Positions 45,702-57,500 of a DNA stretch of 64,000 bases are shown in pieces (within the stretch, counting starts at the first letter, position 1; every line of letters begins with the position of its first letter). The notes below the pieces were generated by a model that ran no database searches, was not told the origin of the DNA, and saw nothing but the letters and a program-made list of their open reading frames with translations. The stretch covers positions 17,802,501 to 17,866,500 of the forward strand of contig CM074865.1 in NCBI GenBank assembly GCA_037501455.1, given 5' to 3'. The DNA is from Lantana camara. Taxonomy: Eukaryota > Streptophyta > Magnoliopsida > Lamiales > Verbenaceae. The translations under genes were made by a program, and so were the position numbers.

Positions 45702-46086
45702 AGGACGAATTATATTTGAGTACCCTCAGGTTTGGCCTAATTACAACGTAATCCCTATTCTTTCGATTATTACTATATAATCCCTGAGATATTGTTTCCA
45801 TCTGAGGTTTATAAACGTCGCTATGGTTCCATCTGAGGTCCCTAAAAGACCTAATTTAAATTTAGCTATAAATTACAAATGCATCCCTCATTGTTTTATT
45901 ATATTACAAAACGATCCCTATATTAAGTTGAAATATATACTGGTCCTTGAGAACCCTAACGGGGTTAAGGGACCTTAGTTTGAATTTCGAAATCATACCT
46001 CAGGGACTATATGGTAATAATTGAAGGAATAGGGATTGAATTGTAATTAGGTCAAACCTAAGGGTACTCAGGTGTAATTCGTCCTA
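45702..46086. mobile_element. Fold-back MITE (~385 bp) upstream of the AAP gene
   Basis: Inverted ends AGGACGAATTAYAYYTGAGT extend ~85 bp each, through ACCCTYAGGTTTGRCCTAAT and TCCCTATTCYTTC. Flanks share AAAAAAT on both sides, a possible 7-bp duplication. It lies ~130 bp upstream of the AAP TATA box, so it could influence the promoter (inference). Confidence 0.75.
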
Positions 46087-46213
46087 AAAAATTTGTATTA
46101 AACTTACTAAAAAAAGAAAAAGAAAAAACCTCAAAATAAAATTAATATAATACAATAAATCCCATTACCCACCATATTCAAACTATTGTTTTTTTCACTC
46201 CCCCTCCTATAGG

Positions 46214-46225
46214 CTATATATATAC
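46214..46225 (+). promoter_or_regulatory. TATA box of the AAP gene
   Basis: CTATATATATAC lies ~70 bp before the start codon, preceded by a CT-rich stretch, giving a 5' leader of roughly 45 bases. The placement fits a plant core promoter. Confidence 0.65.
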
Positions 46226-46291
46226 TCCTCCTCCACACGCCATTTCCTCCAAACTCAACCCCCAAAACACAGAGAAAAAAAACTCAGAGAA

Positions 46292-49200
46292 ATGGCGAAG
46301 GAGTCGAGTAAAAACTCCATGTACATAGAACCCAACCCAGACGCCCTGGAAAATGGGTACCCCAACAAGAACTTCGACGAAGATGGCCGCCCCAAAAGAA
46401 CTGGTAAACACACATATTCTGTCTCTTCACCATATATCTGGGGTTTTGGTTTTCTCTCATTGTTTTCTGATGAAATAAATCGAATTTGCAGGGACATTGC
46501 TGACGGCGAGCGCCCACATAGTGACGGCGGTGATCGGCTCCGGCGTTCTATCGCTGGCGTGGGCCATAGCGCAGCTGGGTTGGGTCGCCGGACCCGCCGT
46601 GCTGATGGCGTTTTCCTTCATAACGTATTTCACATCCACCTTGCTCGCCGACTCCTACCGCTGCCCCGGCCCCGTCCACGGTGCCAGAAACTATACCTAC
46701 ATGGACGTCGTCCGTTCACACTTGGGTAATTCATTCTTTCGGTTTAAATATTTTTTATTTTAATTATTGTAATATATTCCGTAAATGAGAGATGAGAATG
46801 AAATAAAGTTGATGTAATTAATAGTGGTATCTGATTTCAAGATAATTTCCCTGCACGTCAGTCTCGCAGTAATAAATGGGTTTGAATTATTTTTTTCCTT
46901 TATATATATTGTAATTTAATGTATTATATTTATAATATCGGTTACTTCAACAGTCCAAATTATGTTCTTTTTAGCATTTTAATCAAAAGGTCTGATTTTC
47001 ACTCTAATCCTAATAAATTTTTTCTTTACCACTTTTTTTTTTTTTTTTTTTTATTTCTATATCCTATTATATTTATTTTTTCTATTTTAACCAAAAGTTG
47101 TAATTGTGACTGCAATAGTGATATATGTTCTTACTTTATTTCCACTTTTTTTCTAAATCCCATTACAGTTCGGTTCACATTCACACCGCTAAGCAGTAAA
47201 ATTTTTCTAATATTTTGGACGGTAATCCTAATAAATGTTTCTTTACCACTTTCTTTTTTTTTTTTTTTTTAATTTCTATATCCCGATTATATTTCTTTTT
47301 TCCATTCTAATCAAAAGTTGAAGTTTTGTCTGTATTCCTAATATAGGTCTTCCTTACCACTTGTTATTTTATTTTCATTTTTTCCTACATTCGATGACAG
47401 TTTCGATTCAGCCCACTAAACAGTAAAATTTATTCATTGATATTAATTGTAAAATTGGAATATCATAATATCAAATTATTAAGCTACGTTACAGGTAGGG
47501 TTTCTTGATGTTTATGTTCAGGGCAAAAGTGGGTGAAATTAATTAAGTATGTGTTAAGTCTTTTTCATTCGTGATGGTAGTAACTACAGCGTCACCGTGC
47601 GCATAAATTAATTTTATATAATTTATAGAAAATATATACATTAAGTTATGTATTTTATTAAACGAAATACTAAATTTATTTGAATTTTAAAGAATATATT
47701 TTCATAATATAAAATTATTCACAAATTCCCTAATAAATACATAACTAATTTTAAGTCGTTTTCATTTGTGATATGTAGGAGGTTACAAAGTTCAGCTATG
47801 TGGACTGGCGCAGTATGGGAATCTAGTTGGCGTTACCATTGGATACACAATTACAGCATCTATTAGCATGGTGTAAGTATGATAATATATAGCATTTATT
47901 AAATGAATATAATTTTGATTTTGTCTTTAAATGATATTGATTTTGTTTGATATTGTGATAAAAATTAATATTGACAATATTATTTTTAAATCATAATTAG
48001 CAACACATCCGTATACTAAGTTTATGCAATTGTGCCTAAGCATTTTATACTATCTATTCTATTTAGATAAGTGACAACAACATGGTATAACCGTTTTTAG
48101 TCTCTTGGTATTTTGGACTCGTTCCTTTTTCCATCCACCCAAATTCATTACTATTGTATATTTTCTCACTAAAATAGAAAACATTTTTTCTGCTGTCACG
48201 TCAATTTCATTTGCTATTTGCCTTCTCTCCTCTTCCCAACCTATTTGTTACTTTCATTTTAATTCATTACTAATTTAATATCTACACAAAAATAAATAAA
48301 AGCATATAGTAATATATTGAATCCAATTTAAGCGTACAAGTAATATTAATTCTTATCAATATTCCTAACAACAAAATCAATAATTGAAAAGGAAATTAAA
48401 TATTATTAAATGAATATTTACCTCTCGTAATATTATGTTATTTTGTGTCTAATATATATTTTATTAGTCTTTATCCATAGTTATTTAAATTTGATTAATT
48501 AATGAAAATTTCAGGGCTGTGAAGAAGTCAAATTGCTTCCACTCGCACGGGCACAAAGCGCCGTGCGAAGTGTCGGACTACCCATTTATGGCAATATTCG
48601 CCGTAATTCAAATAATTTTGAGCCAAATACCAAACTTCCACGAGCTTTCATGGCTCTCCATCGTCGCCGCGATCATGTCTTTCGCTTACTCCTCCATCGG
48701 CCTCGGCCTCTCCATCGCCAAAGTTGCAGGTATTCTTATAGCAAATGTATATAATACACTCTCCGTGCACAATCATTCTGATTTGATTATCCATCTTACT
48801 TAACTACGTAACATAATATAAAGAGGGATAATTCTAATTCAAACTTTACTCCATCAGTAATAAAAAAGTTCGATTGAGTCGGTCGAATTAGAATTTTTCA
48901 GCCAAGAGTGTCGGAGTAAAGTAATTCTATCTTTTAAAAAAGGAATTCAGTGTAACTTTTGATAACTTTGATGTTGGTGGACTTTCGAACTTCTACATTA
49001 TGTCATCTTCTTTAATACGTTTGGTTCACTTTTGTTAATAAAAGAAATGTAATTAAAATTGAATTGGGCCCATCAACCATATAATGTGAAATGAATTTGA
49101 TTATTTTTATAACTGAATTGTAAAATAAATAAAAAAATATAGGGGATGGGCATGAGAGGACAAGTGTCACGGGGACAACAGTAGGTGTGGATGTAGGAGG

Positions 49201-52200
49201 ACCAGAAAAGGTATGGAAAAGCTTTCAGGCAATTGGAGACATTGCCTTCGCTTATGCCTACTCCACTGTGCTCATCGAAATCCAGGCAAGTCAACCCTTC
49301 TCTATATCTCAAAACTATATATATCTTTTCTATATAGTATGTGATTTTTCATATTATATATATATATATATATATATGTTTTAACGCATGCTCTCAAAAT
49401 GACCAATAGAATTTGAATTCAAAATCATTACGTTGGAGAAAGAAACCCATAACTACTTGGTCGAACCACTGTTGGCATAAAATATGTATAAACATGACAA
49501 CTAGAGTTCCGATCTAGTATTCGTATCATATTGTCGTATTACATTTTTCATAATACTCGCTAATATACGGTTCGTGTAATGGCAAATGGTGGAGATAAAG
49601 TAAGAAAATAAAAGAATATTTTATATTATAACTTTATATTTGAAAATATGGTACAGGAGCTGCTTTAGTTTTAATTGCTATAAATTAGGAGGGTAAGTTT
49701 AGTCTCAATTTACGTTGATTAAATGGCGATCAAACAATAAGTATGACAAATACTTACCCAAATAATTAGTATAAAATTTAGAAAAAATAATTAATTACAT
49801 GACAAATATAATATATTAATTTGCGCCAAAGTTTCCTATATAGTAAACAATAACTAGGTAAACATAAATACTCCTAAAATTTGTTCTATATTTTCCCAAA
49901 TACTCCAAAAGTTTCTTGGAAAACATTGAATCAAGTCACAAAACACAATAACACTAATGGAAAGAAAAAGAGTACATAACATGGGAAAAAGAGAAGCTCA
50001 AAACCTGATATATAAGTGTATATTTAATTGTATATGTGTATAATTGATGTCTGCCCACATATAACCATTATTAGTATGAATCAAAATACTTGTAACATTC
50101 GGTCCCACACGTGAACAATCTATGTTCCTTAACCATGCATGGCATGTTACATAAACATATGTATATACATATATGGTTGCTTTTAACATGAGAAGATTGC
50201 ATTATTTATGATAAATATCTATGCAAGGTAATTTAGTACCACATATACCAACCTATATCATATAGCACATGCCCATGTCTGTAGCACTAGGACTTCTTAA
50301 ATGCTCCAAATTATCACTACTTGACAAATACCTCAGTATGTATAACGTAGGCCGAAAATTGGCCTCATTCAATTATGTGCCTAGATACGTATTAATTGGA
50401 ATTCAATGCTTAGATACGTATCGATTTTGTCTGGGATAACGTGCAGATATATATCCAACTATTCAATTTACCAAAAGAGAGAATATATTTAGTTAGGGTA
50501 ATTTTAGCACACATCTTGATCTCTCAAATCAACATCTTGGTCCGTCAAATCAGCTTGAGGAGGAAAGGTAAATTTATCGTGTGGCTAGTAGAAAAATTTA
50601 GAAAAAATGAACCGTCAAATAGCAAGTGTGATACATTTGTCACTATAATCGCTTGGTCCATCTAATCGAATTTGGGCCACAAATTTTCATTTAGTTTGAG
50701 TGTATTTTTTTTTAAATGGAATGGGATTGAGTCTAATCAAATCGAACTTGGATCAATCCCTGCTAACATTTAGTTTGAGTTAATAAACCCTGTTTCCTTG
50801 AATGGGTCTTATCATACTCTTATCACACTGGTTTTATAAATGAAGCAATCGAATTGGGAAAATTTGTCCAAAACGAGTCTTAGGAAATATTAAACCCCGA
50901 ACAAACGAAAACAAAAGGAGAATCTATTATCGTTACTTGTTAGGTATATTACGCTACATAGTGTAATTGGTCCAGCCTCATGGTTGTTCCATGCATGTGC
51001 AATCTACCTAAAACGAGTGGGGAGGACCATACACTAAAAAGCAGCATCTTTCACATCTTAGGTTAAAAAAGGTGATTGATCTTAGGGCTAAAAAACAGTT
51101 GTTTCATAGTGTGCTTTCTGTTATGCTTGTCTCTGTTCATCATAAAATGGACCACATTTTTTTTTTGTAAAAGTCTTTCCTTTGTAAATTTACATCATCC
51201 TTTGCTTTTTGCTCACATAAAGTACTCAAATGTTGTGATCAATTTCGCATCAAATTATGTGTTAGGTCAAGGTGTCAACTCTATTTGAAGGGTACTAGAC
51301 ATGTTTGTGGTGTCTAGTATGGTGTATGTGTGCAGAGACAGAGCTAGTAGGGAGCAAGGGTGGCCCCGGCCACCGGCCCTAAATTTTGAAATTCTTTTTA
51401 TTTATATGTATATTTCTTGAAATACTTATATTGTTGTCTCCTTAATTAGATATTTTACTCCTATTTTCGATATTTTAATTTTTGTCTGCCCCTTAACTTA
51501 AAATTTGGCTCTATCCCCCTATGTGTGCCAAACAACAAGGGCTTTAATTCTTTTTACAATTTGTGGAGGGCAAAGCTTTGCCACATTTTAAAGAGACCAC
51601 ATAAAAACAAAATGCATATATTGTACTATCCATATCACTATAGTCATATCCTTTCAAGGGCCCGTGTCAGGTCAGTAAATAATACAATGAGTTAATTGAA
51701 GTTTGATTGGGAAAGATACAAAAATGAATTATTTTGAAACGGAATATATATAAGTATAATGTATAGGTCTAATCACCTATATGGATCTAGTTGGCAGTTT
51801 ATGTGGTTGTTGATATGTTCCTTTATCTCTTTTTGTTTTGTTTACCGAATAGGGTTCTTGTATCTATGATCGATGTCTGAAAAATTCTTGCACGCATCGG
51901 GTTTAGATTTGTTCAAGCGCCGAAAGGTTCATATTAATACAAATCTTGGATTCACGTTGGGGAAAAAAAAAATTGAATACAAATTATGTAGAAATTTGAA
52001 CCTCCAAGTACATAAGTAGGACTCAAACATTATTATGTTCATACGAAAATTTCTCGATGTGATGTGGATGACACCATGTTGAATACGTATTTTGCCTGTT
52101 GGAATGTATTGTTTTGTTACTTTGTGACGCTTAGTCGAATACAAAATGTGGAACAAAGGAGCTGATTTTCCCCGATCAGTTTCCGATTTCTAACAAAGTG

Positions 52201-53832
52201 TGCCGAATTACATAGAAGTCAAGAGGATGAAATTTAACTTAATAAATCAAACATGGATATTATATCTACAACTTAGATGTTTAAAATAGTATGATTTGAT
52301 TACAGGACACATTGAAGTCGGGGAAAGCAGAGAACAAGGTGATGAAGAAGGCTTCTTTAGTGGGAGTTTCAACGACAACAGTGTTCTATGTCCTGTGCGG
52401 TTGCGTGGGGTATGCTGCATTTGGAAACAATGCACCTGGAAATTTCCTGACTGGATTTGGATTTTATGAACCCTTTTGGCTCATTGACTTTGCCAACATC
52501 TGCATCGCCATCCACCTAATTGGTGCTTACCAGGTATATATGCAACATTCTTGAGAGTTTTTGTTTCAATAACTACGAAATCTGCAACGAAGTTTCGTTA
52601 TTCGTGTAAAATTAGATGAAATATGTCATAGGGAAGTCTTGAAGGGTGTCGAAGAGGTTTTGAACTGCATTGACTCTGTGACGATGGACTGCATCAGTCA
52701 AGGTTGCTTGTGGTAGTGTGAGCATAGCCGGACGAAAGTTTTACGTGAATAACCATGTAATTTTTAGAATGAGAAATACGGGTTTATAATTACATGAAAC
52801 TTTAGAAATGGAGGATATAAATCCCCTAAGTTGTGTAAAATTTGAAAAAGAAAAGATCATTAATTTCACATCACAATAGATCTTCTTCCTAATGCTCTCG
52901 TTAGAATAAATTAAAGGATAATTTATACTGTCATGTCCTTAAGTTAGGTGATTAGGTTTAATTAATTACATAGACTTGCAGTGAAGTTTGATAGAATTAC
53001 CAAAACTTCCCTCGACATATCCAGATGTTTGGCCTAATGCATGTTATTATAGTTATAAAGTTTTAAAATGTAGCTTAATTAGTTTCAAGACCAAAATAGA
53101 GTAACCACTATGAATTAGAGACAACGTCATAAAAATATGTCCATCTAGATGTAATATAACTACGTGATAAGGGAACTTTCTGTAATTTCTCAAACATCGG
53201 GATAATTTTGTATTTTCAGAGCGAAACTCAGGTTAGGTAAGTGTAATTGTCTCCTTAGATCAGTACAGACCTTCCCATATAATTTAAATACATATAATAA
53301 CTTGATTTAAACAACATACAATACTAAAACGTAACAAACTATCTCACAACAGAACCATTGAAGATGTTAAATTTCTTGGAGCATTTCGAACAATTCCTCA
53401 TTCAAATCCTCTGTTTTTCTACACATACAGGTATTCGCGCAGCCCATATTCAGCTTCGTGGAGAGCAAATGCACACAGAAATGGCCGGAGAACACATTCA
53501 TGACCACGGAACACACCAAACTGCGCATCAACCTATTCCGTCTAGTCTGGAGAACAGCCTATGTCGTCGTGACAGCCGTGATCGCCATGATATTCCCTTT
53601 CTTCAACGATTTCCTGGGACTAATCGGAGCCGGATCATTCTACCCTCTGACAGTATACTTCCCAATCGAAATGCACATAGCGCAGGCCAAAATACCAAAA
53701 TATTCATTCACGTGGATGTGGCTGAAGATCCTCAGCTGGACTTGCCTGATCATCTCCCTCGTGGCGGCTGCCGGATCCATACAGGGCCTCATCACTGATG
53801 TCAAGCATTACAAACCTTTCGCGACTCGATAG
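46292..53832 (+). CDS. AAP6: Amino acid permease, AAP6-like
   Basis: Proton-coupled amino acid importer of the plasma membrane (AAAP/ATF family), used for uptake and phloem or xylem transfer of amino acids. Seven exons were read from splice signals: 46292-46403, 46492-46725, 47779-47872, 48515-48729, 49143-49285, 52306-52533 and 53431-53832; 1428 nt, 475 aa, normal for the family. Landmarks: NKNFDEDGRPKRTGTLLTAS at the N-terminus, AVIGSGVLSLAWAIAQLGWV, RNYTYMDVV, LCGLAQYGNL, IGYTITASISM, QIPNFHELSWLS, FAYAYSTVLIEIQDTLKS, CGCVGYAAFGN, HLIGAYQV, PFFNDFLGLIGA and PLTVYFPIEMHIAQ. About 10-11 membrane spans are expected. The N-terminal and loop motifs resemble AAP6 more than AAP1-5; the subgroup call is by eye. 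Intron 5 uses a GC donor (CAG/GCAAGT). The last cytosolic loop (KWPENTFMTTEHTKLRINLF) is several residues shorter than in Arabidopsis AAP6. No frame damage; probably functional. Confidence 0.93.
46978..47430 (+). repeat. Imperfect tandem duplication in AAP intron 2
   Basis: Two copies (~46978-47215 and ~47222-47430) share, in order, CTAATAAATKTTTCTTTACC, a poly-T run, TTTCTATATCC, AAAAGTTG, ACAGTTYSGAT/GTT and AGCAGTAAAATTT. The poly-T runs differ in length. Confidence 0.6.
49286..52305 (+). other. AAP intron 5 (3.0 kb, GC-AG)
   Basis: The donor is GCAAGT after CAG and the acceptor is GATTACAG. The intron holds a (TA)n run and a SINE at 49355-49480, and a ~190-bp segment (51334-51530) whose ends (CAGAGACAGAGC and, inverted, GGGGGATAGAGC) suggest a small hAT-like remnant. 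The rest is unremarkable. Confidence 0.7.
49355..49480 (-). mobile_element. SINE, same family as 37832-37979 (older)
   Basis: On the minus strand GCCAACAGTGGTTCGACCAA, AGTAG and, 31 bases later, GAATTCAAATTCT match the A and B box regions of the 37.8-kb SINE. It ends GCGTTAAAAC and a (TA)n tail. The boxes are mutated, so it is an older copy. Confidence 0.7.
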
Positions 53833-54335
53833 TAGGGTTCTTTAGTTGTCATATATCTATATATATATATATATATATATATATGCAGTCTTACGTTGTT
53901 GTTTCGATTGACAAAGGTATTGTAATCACCTCTTTCGCAAGAATTGAGGAGAATTTCGACTTCACTTCGTTTTTCTTTTCTTTTCTTTCTTGTTGGTGTT
54001 CTTAATAACTGGATTGTTGTTAGTTGCACTCCTAATTGTTGCGGCTTGGCTGAAAGAATAGTTAGTTTTTTGGCCATTGCATTATGGAGGTGTATAGGTT
54101 GAAGAAGGAGAAACTAATCTTGTGATAAGGTGTTATATTATATCAGCTTATGTTTGATTAAGTGATTGTGAAGACTGGGGAGGTTTGTTCGTGTGAGCTT
54201 ATGAAACTTTTAATATATTGTTATGAATGTTTGGACTTTTCATTAGGGTAAAAGTGTAATTTGTTGTTTACTTGGGTTGGCTCGTGGCCCTCTTGGGTTA
54301 TATGCTGGATTATGGAGGCAATAATCCACGTTTTA
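53823..54335 (+). other. AAP 3' untranslated region (first copy of a duplicated segment)
   Basis: Starts at the last codons and stop of the AAP gene (ACT CGA TAG), contains a (TA)n run at 53860-53883, and runs to AGGCAATAATCCACG. The same segment, shorter and diverged, recurs at 55972-56358. A polyadenylation site could not be fixed. Confidence 0.6.
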
Positions 54336-54344
54336 TTGATGTAC

Positions 54345-54560
54345 ACTCGTGCAGCATGCAATGCACGAACACATTTAAAAGTATTATTTTCTTATATAAT
54401 ATTGTTGTATGATACGTATCATGTTATGATGTACGAATATGGACACGGATACAATAATATGGACAAGATGCAAAAGAATTTCCTTAAATTTTTTACATGA
54501 GAAATGTTCCACATGAATATGGCACGGATCCGACACTGATAGCATCCATAGCCACACCCA
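54345..54560. mobile_element. Rearranged remnants of the CTATGATGCAC MITE family
   Basis: Words typical of the family (AATGCACGAACACATTTAAA, TTATGATGTACGAATATGGA, ACACGGATAC, GGCACGGATCCGACAC) occur in two nested, partly reversed pieces. No clean ends remain. Confidence 0.4.
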
Positions 54561-54669
54561 CCCAGTCTAAGAAAAAACTATATGTGTTGTCATACTTGTA
54601 CCGTGTCATATTCATAATCCACATTCGTATTCAAGCATTACGGCGTGTGATATCGGGCTATTCATTTGT

Positions 54670-55960
54670 TACTCTGACCCATAGAGAAGAATCATTCACA
54701 GCCCAATAGTTAGCGTGCCAAAAAGGCCCAATTCTAAGACATAATTGAAAATTCTCATAAACCTAATTTATAAGTAGCTTAGGGAGAGAAGAATAAGTCG
54801 GCATGTTTGTGAACTCCGTCAGTGGGTTGATGATCCAGAAATCTCTCAACGAGTCTGCATGTGTAAAAGGGAGAGTGAAGATAGATTTCTGGGAGAGTTT
54901 TAGCACTCTGATTACTATGTATACATTTCTATTACTCATGCTCAAGCTTTGATGTTGTTCCACAGTTTATAATTCTTTATCTACAATTATATTTCCTTTA
55001 TTTTATCGCTTTGTATTATCGATTAGTGATGCCAAAAATCTATAAGCATCACTTGGCGCCGTTTGTGGAAAATTCGATTATATCGAGCTAAGTCGTGGGA
55101 ACGTAATGTATGATATTTTCTCAAATCGTAATTAATACGAATCTCATTCTCTTTATTTTTATTCTTATTTATTTTAATAATTACAATATGTGGAGCATTT
55201 TTGGACATTATCGTTTGGGAACTCTCATACTCCGAGGCTATAATTTTTTTTCCAATTTATTTAACTCTAGAAAAAAAAAAAAAAACTGATATCATATCCA
55301 CATGAGACTAAGAAAGTTCAACTTGAATTGAGAAGATACACGTTTAGGCAATTTGCGTGCTTTTTTTTTATGCAATATCAAAGTTTTATGGGAAGAATTA
55401 GATCTATGTGACGTAAATAAGCGCCAATTATTATGTTGGTATATACACATTACATTTAAATGCATACACAAATCGCATTCACGTTAAGATATATAGGTTA
55501 TCATTTGATTGACCATTATACGACACCCTCAAAGACTTTGATGCAGATCCAAGGGAAGGAATCCAGAAAGAATAATCCACCAACAAGGAATCAATATCGA
55601 AGGGATCCACCACAAGAGAAAATGTCCACGACAAGAAAGGCATTCGTCAATAAATGTCTTCCAGGTTGAAATCTCCACATATCACTTGAAAATCAAGTTC
55701 CCCGCGGAAGAAGGTGTGGGTGAAGCAACTGATCAATACTCTACCAAGAAGTGTTATGCAAAAGTTGTTCAGCAAAGAGAGCAGAAGGTGGAGGGGCAGA
55801 CGGCACCCTCGCAGCAAGAAGTGGAACTTTCTCCTTACCCTTCTGTTTTTTGTTCTGCATTTCAGTAGCAGAAGGGCCAGGGAAGCTGAAAGATTTTTCT
55901 TCGCCCTTCTGCTTCTTGCATGACACCTTAGTGTCAACAGGAGGGCATTAATTTCTGGTG
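54670..55960 (+). mobile_element. Ty3/gypsy remnant (LTR end, primer-binding site, pol piece)
   Basis: TTGGCGCCGTTTGTGG at 55053-55068 is a typical primer-binding site of non-chromovirus (Tat/Ogre/Athila-type) elements, preceded by what looks like the end of an LTR. Further on, 55659-55785 reads FQVEISTYHLKIKFPAEEGV, then GEATDQYSTKKCYAKV, matching the segment between protease and reverse transcriptase in these elements. Most of the element is deleted. It sits between the two copies of the AAP 3' end. Confidence 0.65.
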
Positions 55961-55971
55961 AACGGTTGGCA

Positions 55972-56358
55972 GACTCGATAGTAGGGTTCTTTTGTTGTCA
56001 TTTATCTATATATATTACGTTGTTTCCATTGACAAAGGTATTGTAATCACCTCTTGCACTAGATTCGTTGTTAGTTGCACTCCTAATTGTTGCGGCTTGG
56101 CTGAAAGAAAATTTAGTTTTTTGGCCATTGCATTATGGAGGTGTATAGGTTGAAGAAGGAGAGACTAATCTTGTGATAAGGTGTTATATTATATCAGATT
56201 GAGTGATTGTGAAGACTGAGGAGGTTTGTCCGTGTGAGCTTATGAGTTTTTTAATATATTGTTATGTATGTTTGGATCTTTTCATTAGGTTTGCGTAATT
56301 TGTTTGCTTGGGTTGGCTCGAGGCCCGCTTGGGTTATGGGAGGCAATAATCCACGGTT
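55972..56358 (+). pseudogene. Second copy of the AAP 3' end
   Basis: From GACTCGATAGTAGGGTTCTT to GGCAATAATCCACGG this segment matches the AAP last codons, stop and 3' UTR at 53823-54335. It has a shorter TA run and several deletions (the pyrimidine-rich TTCTTTTCTT part is missing). None of the upstream AAP coding sequence is present next to it. It is a duplicated end, or all that is left of a tandem AAP copy. Confidence 0.8.
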
Positions 56359-57500
56359 TGTTAAGTTAATTTCATATTCGGTACTCTTATTTCGAATAAC
56401 GAATATTTATAATCATATATAATTCATTTGGCATTTTTATGGAACAAATATACTAAATTTGGATCAAATTTGAACTAAAATCAAACTCATTAACAACCCT
56501 ACTTGTTAATATACCTCTTCTTCTTAATTTTTTTGGAAAATTAAATATTAAAATAAGTTGGATTATGGGTCGTATGAGGAGAATCGTTTGAAAATTGAAT
56601 AGATAAGTTGATTCAAAAATAATTTAAATAGTTATTCTGAATTCATTAAAGAGTACCTCTAGAAGTCTCAATGCATTTCCAAAAACTCAAAAAAAAAAAA
56701 TCACACGAATTCATAGCTCAGCAATATGCAAAATCCCAAAAGTTTTTTTTTTCTTTAATACAAAATCCCAGAAGGTTCAAGTTGGGCAGCATACGAAAAT
56801 CTTTAAAAATATTATTTTATAATATGCTCTTTAAAAATATTATTTTATTATATCGTATCATATCATTTCTAAAACTTTTAGGGAAAAACTATATCCTCAT
56901 ACTTATACCTGTCGAATTCATAATTATATTATATGTCCTTGTTCATGCAGTGTGAACTTGCTGAGTTATTTTCCTCTTAACGGTGAGGAATAGGGTGAGA
57001 AACAAGAACTTAATCACCCAAAAGAAGAGGAAGATGTTTTAGGGACAGAACTCATCACTACATTTCAACTTATATTTCTTTTACGGGTTATTCTTTTGCA
57101 AAATTCATTCGTATTTCTAATGCACAAATACTTCTAAAAATATTATTTTGACATATTACTGTCTTATACAGTGCACACGCAGAAAATTAAAAAAAAGATT
57201 ATATCGTATCGTGTCAGTATTCATGCAATATAGATTCGTATTAATCAATTTTTATAATATTTCCTTTCCGAAATTTTAGGTTTTTCTCGCAATGTTTCCA
57301 ACCACGCAAGCAAATGGAAATCTTTACTTCTTATTTTTGTATCTTACATTAATACCTGGTTCCATATTGAGCTACTCAAAGCTTTGCACCTCTCTCTACT
57401 CCGCAATCAAAATAGAAATAAAACCTAAGGCATGGTAGTTATGAGGTTCCTCAAGTGGCAATACGAATATTGAATAGTGTATAACCAAATGAAAATTTTC
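56359..57500. other. AT-rich spacer with MITE fragments
   Basis: No gene. Fragments resembling the CTATGATGCAC MITE interior (CTTTAAAAATATTATTTTAT twice at 56795-56850; AATGCACAAATACTTCTAAA at 57119) suggest decayed copies. Confidence 0.45.

Noticed and set aside
53358..53798. 146-codon ORF overlapping AAP exon 7
   Set aside because: It is in another frame over the real last exon, whose frame (VFAQPIFSF to the stop at 53832) matches the permease family.
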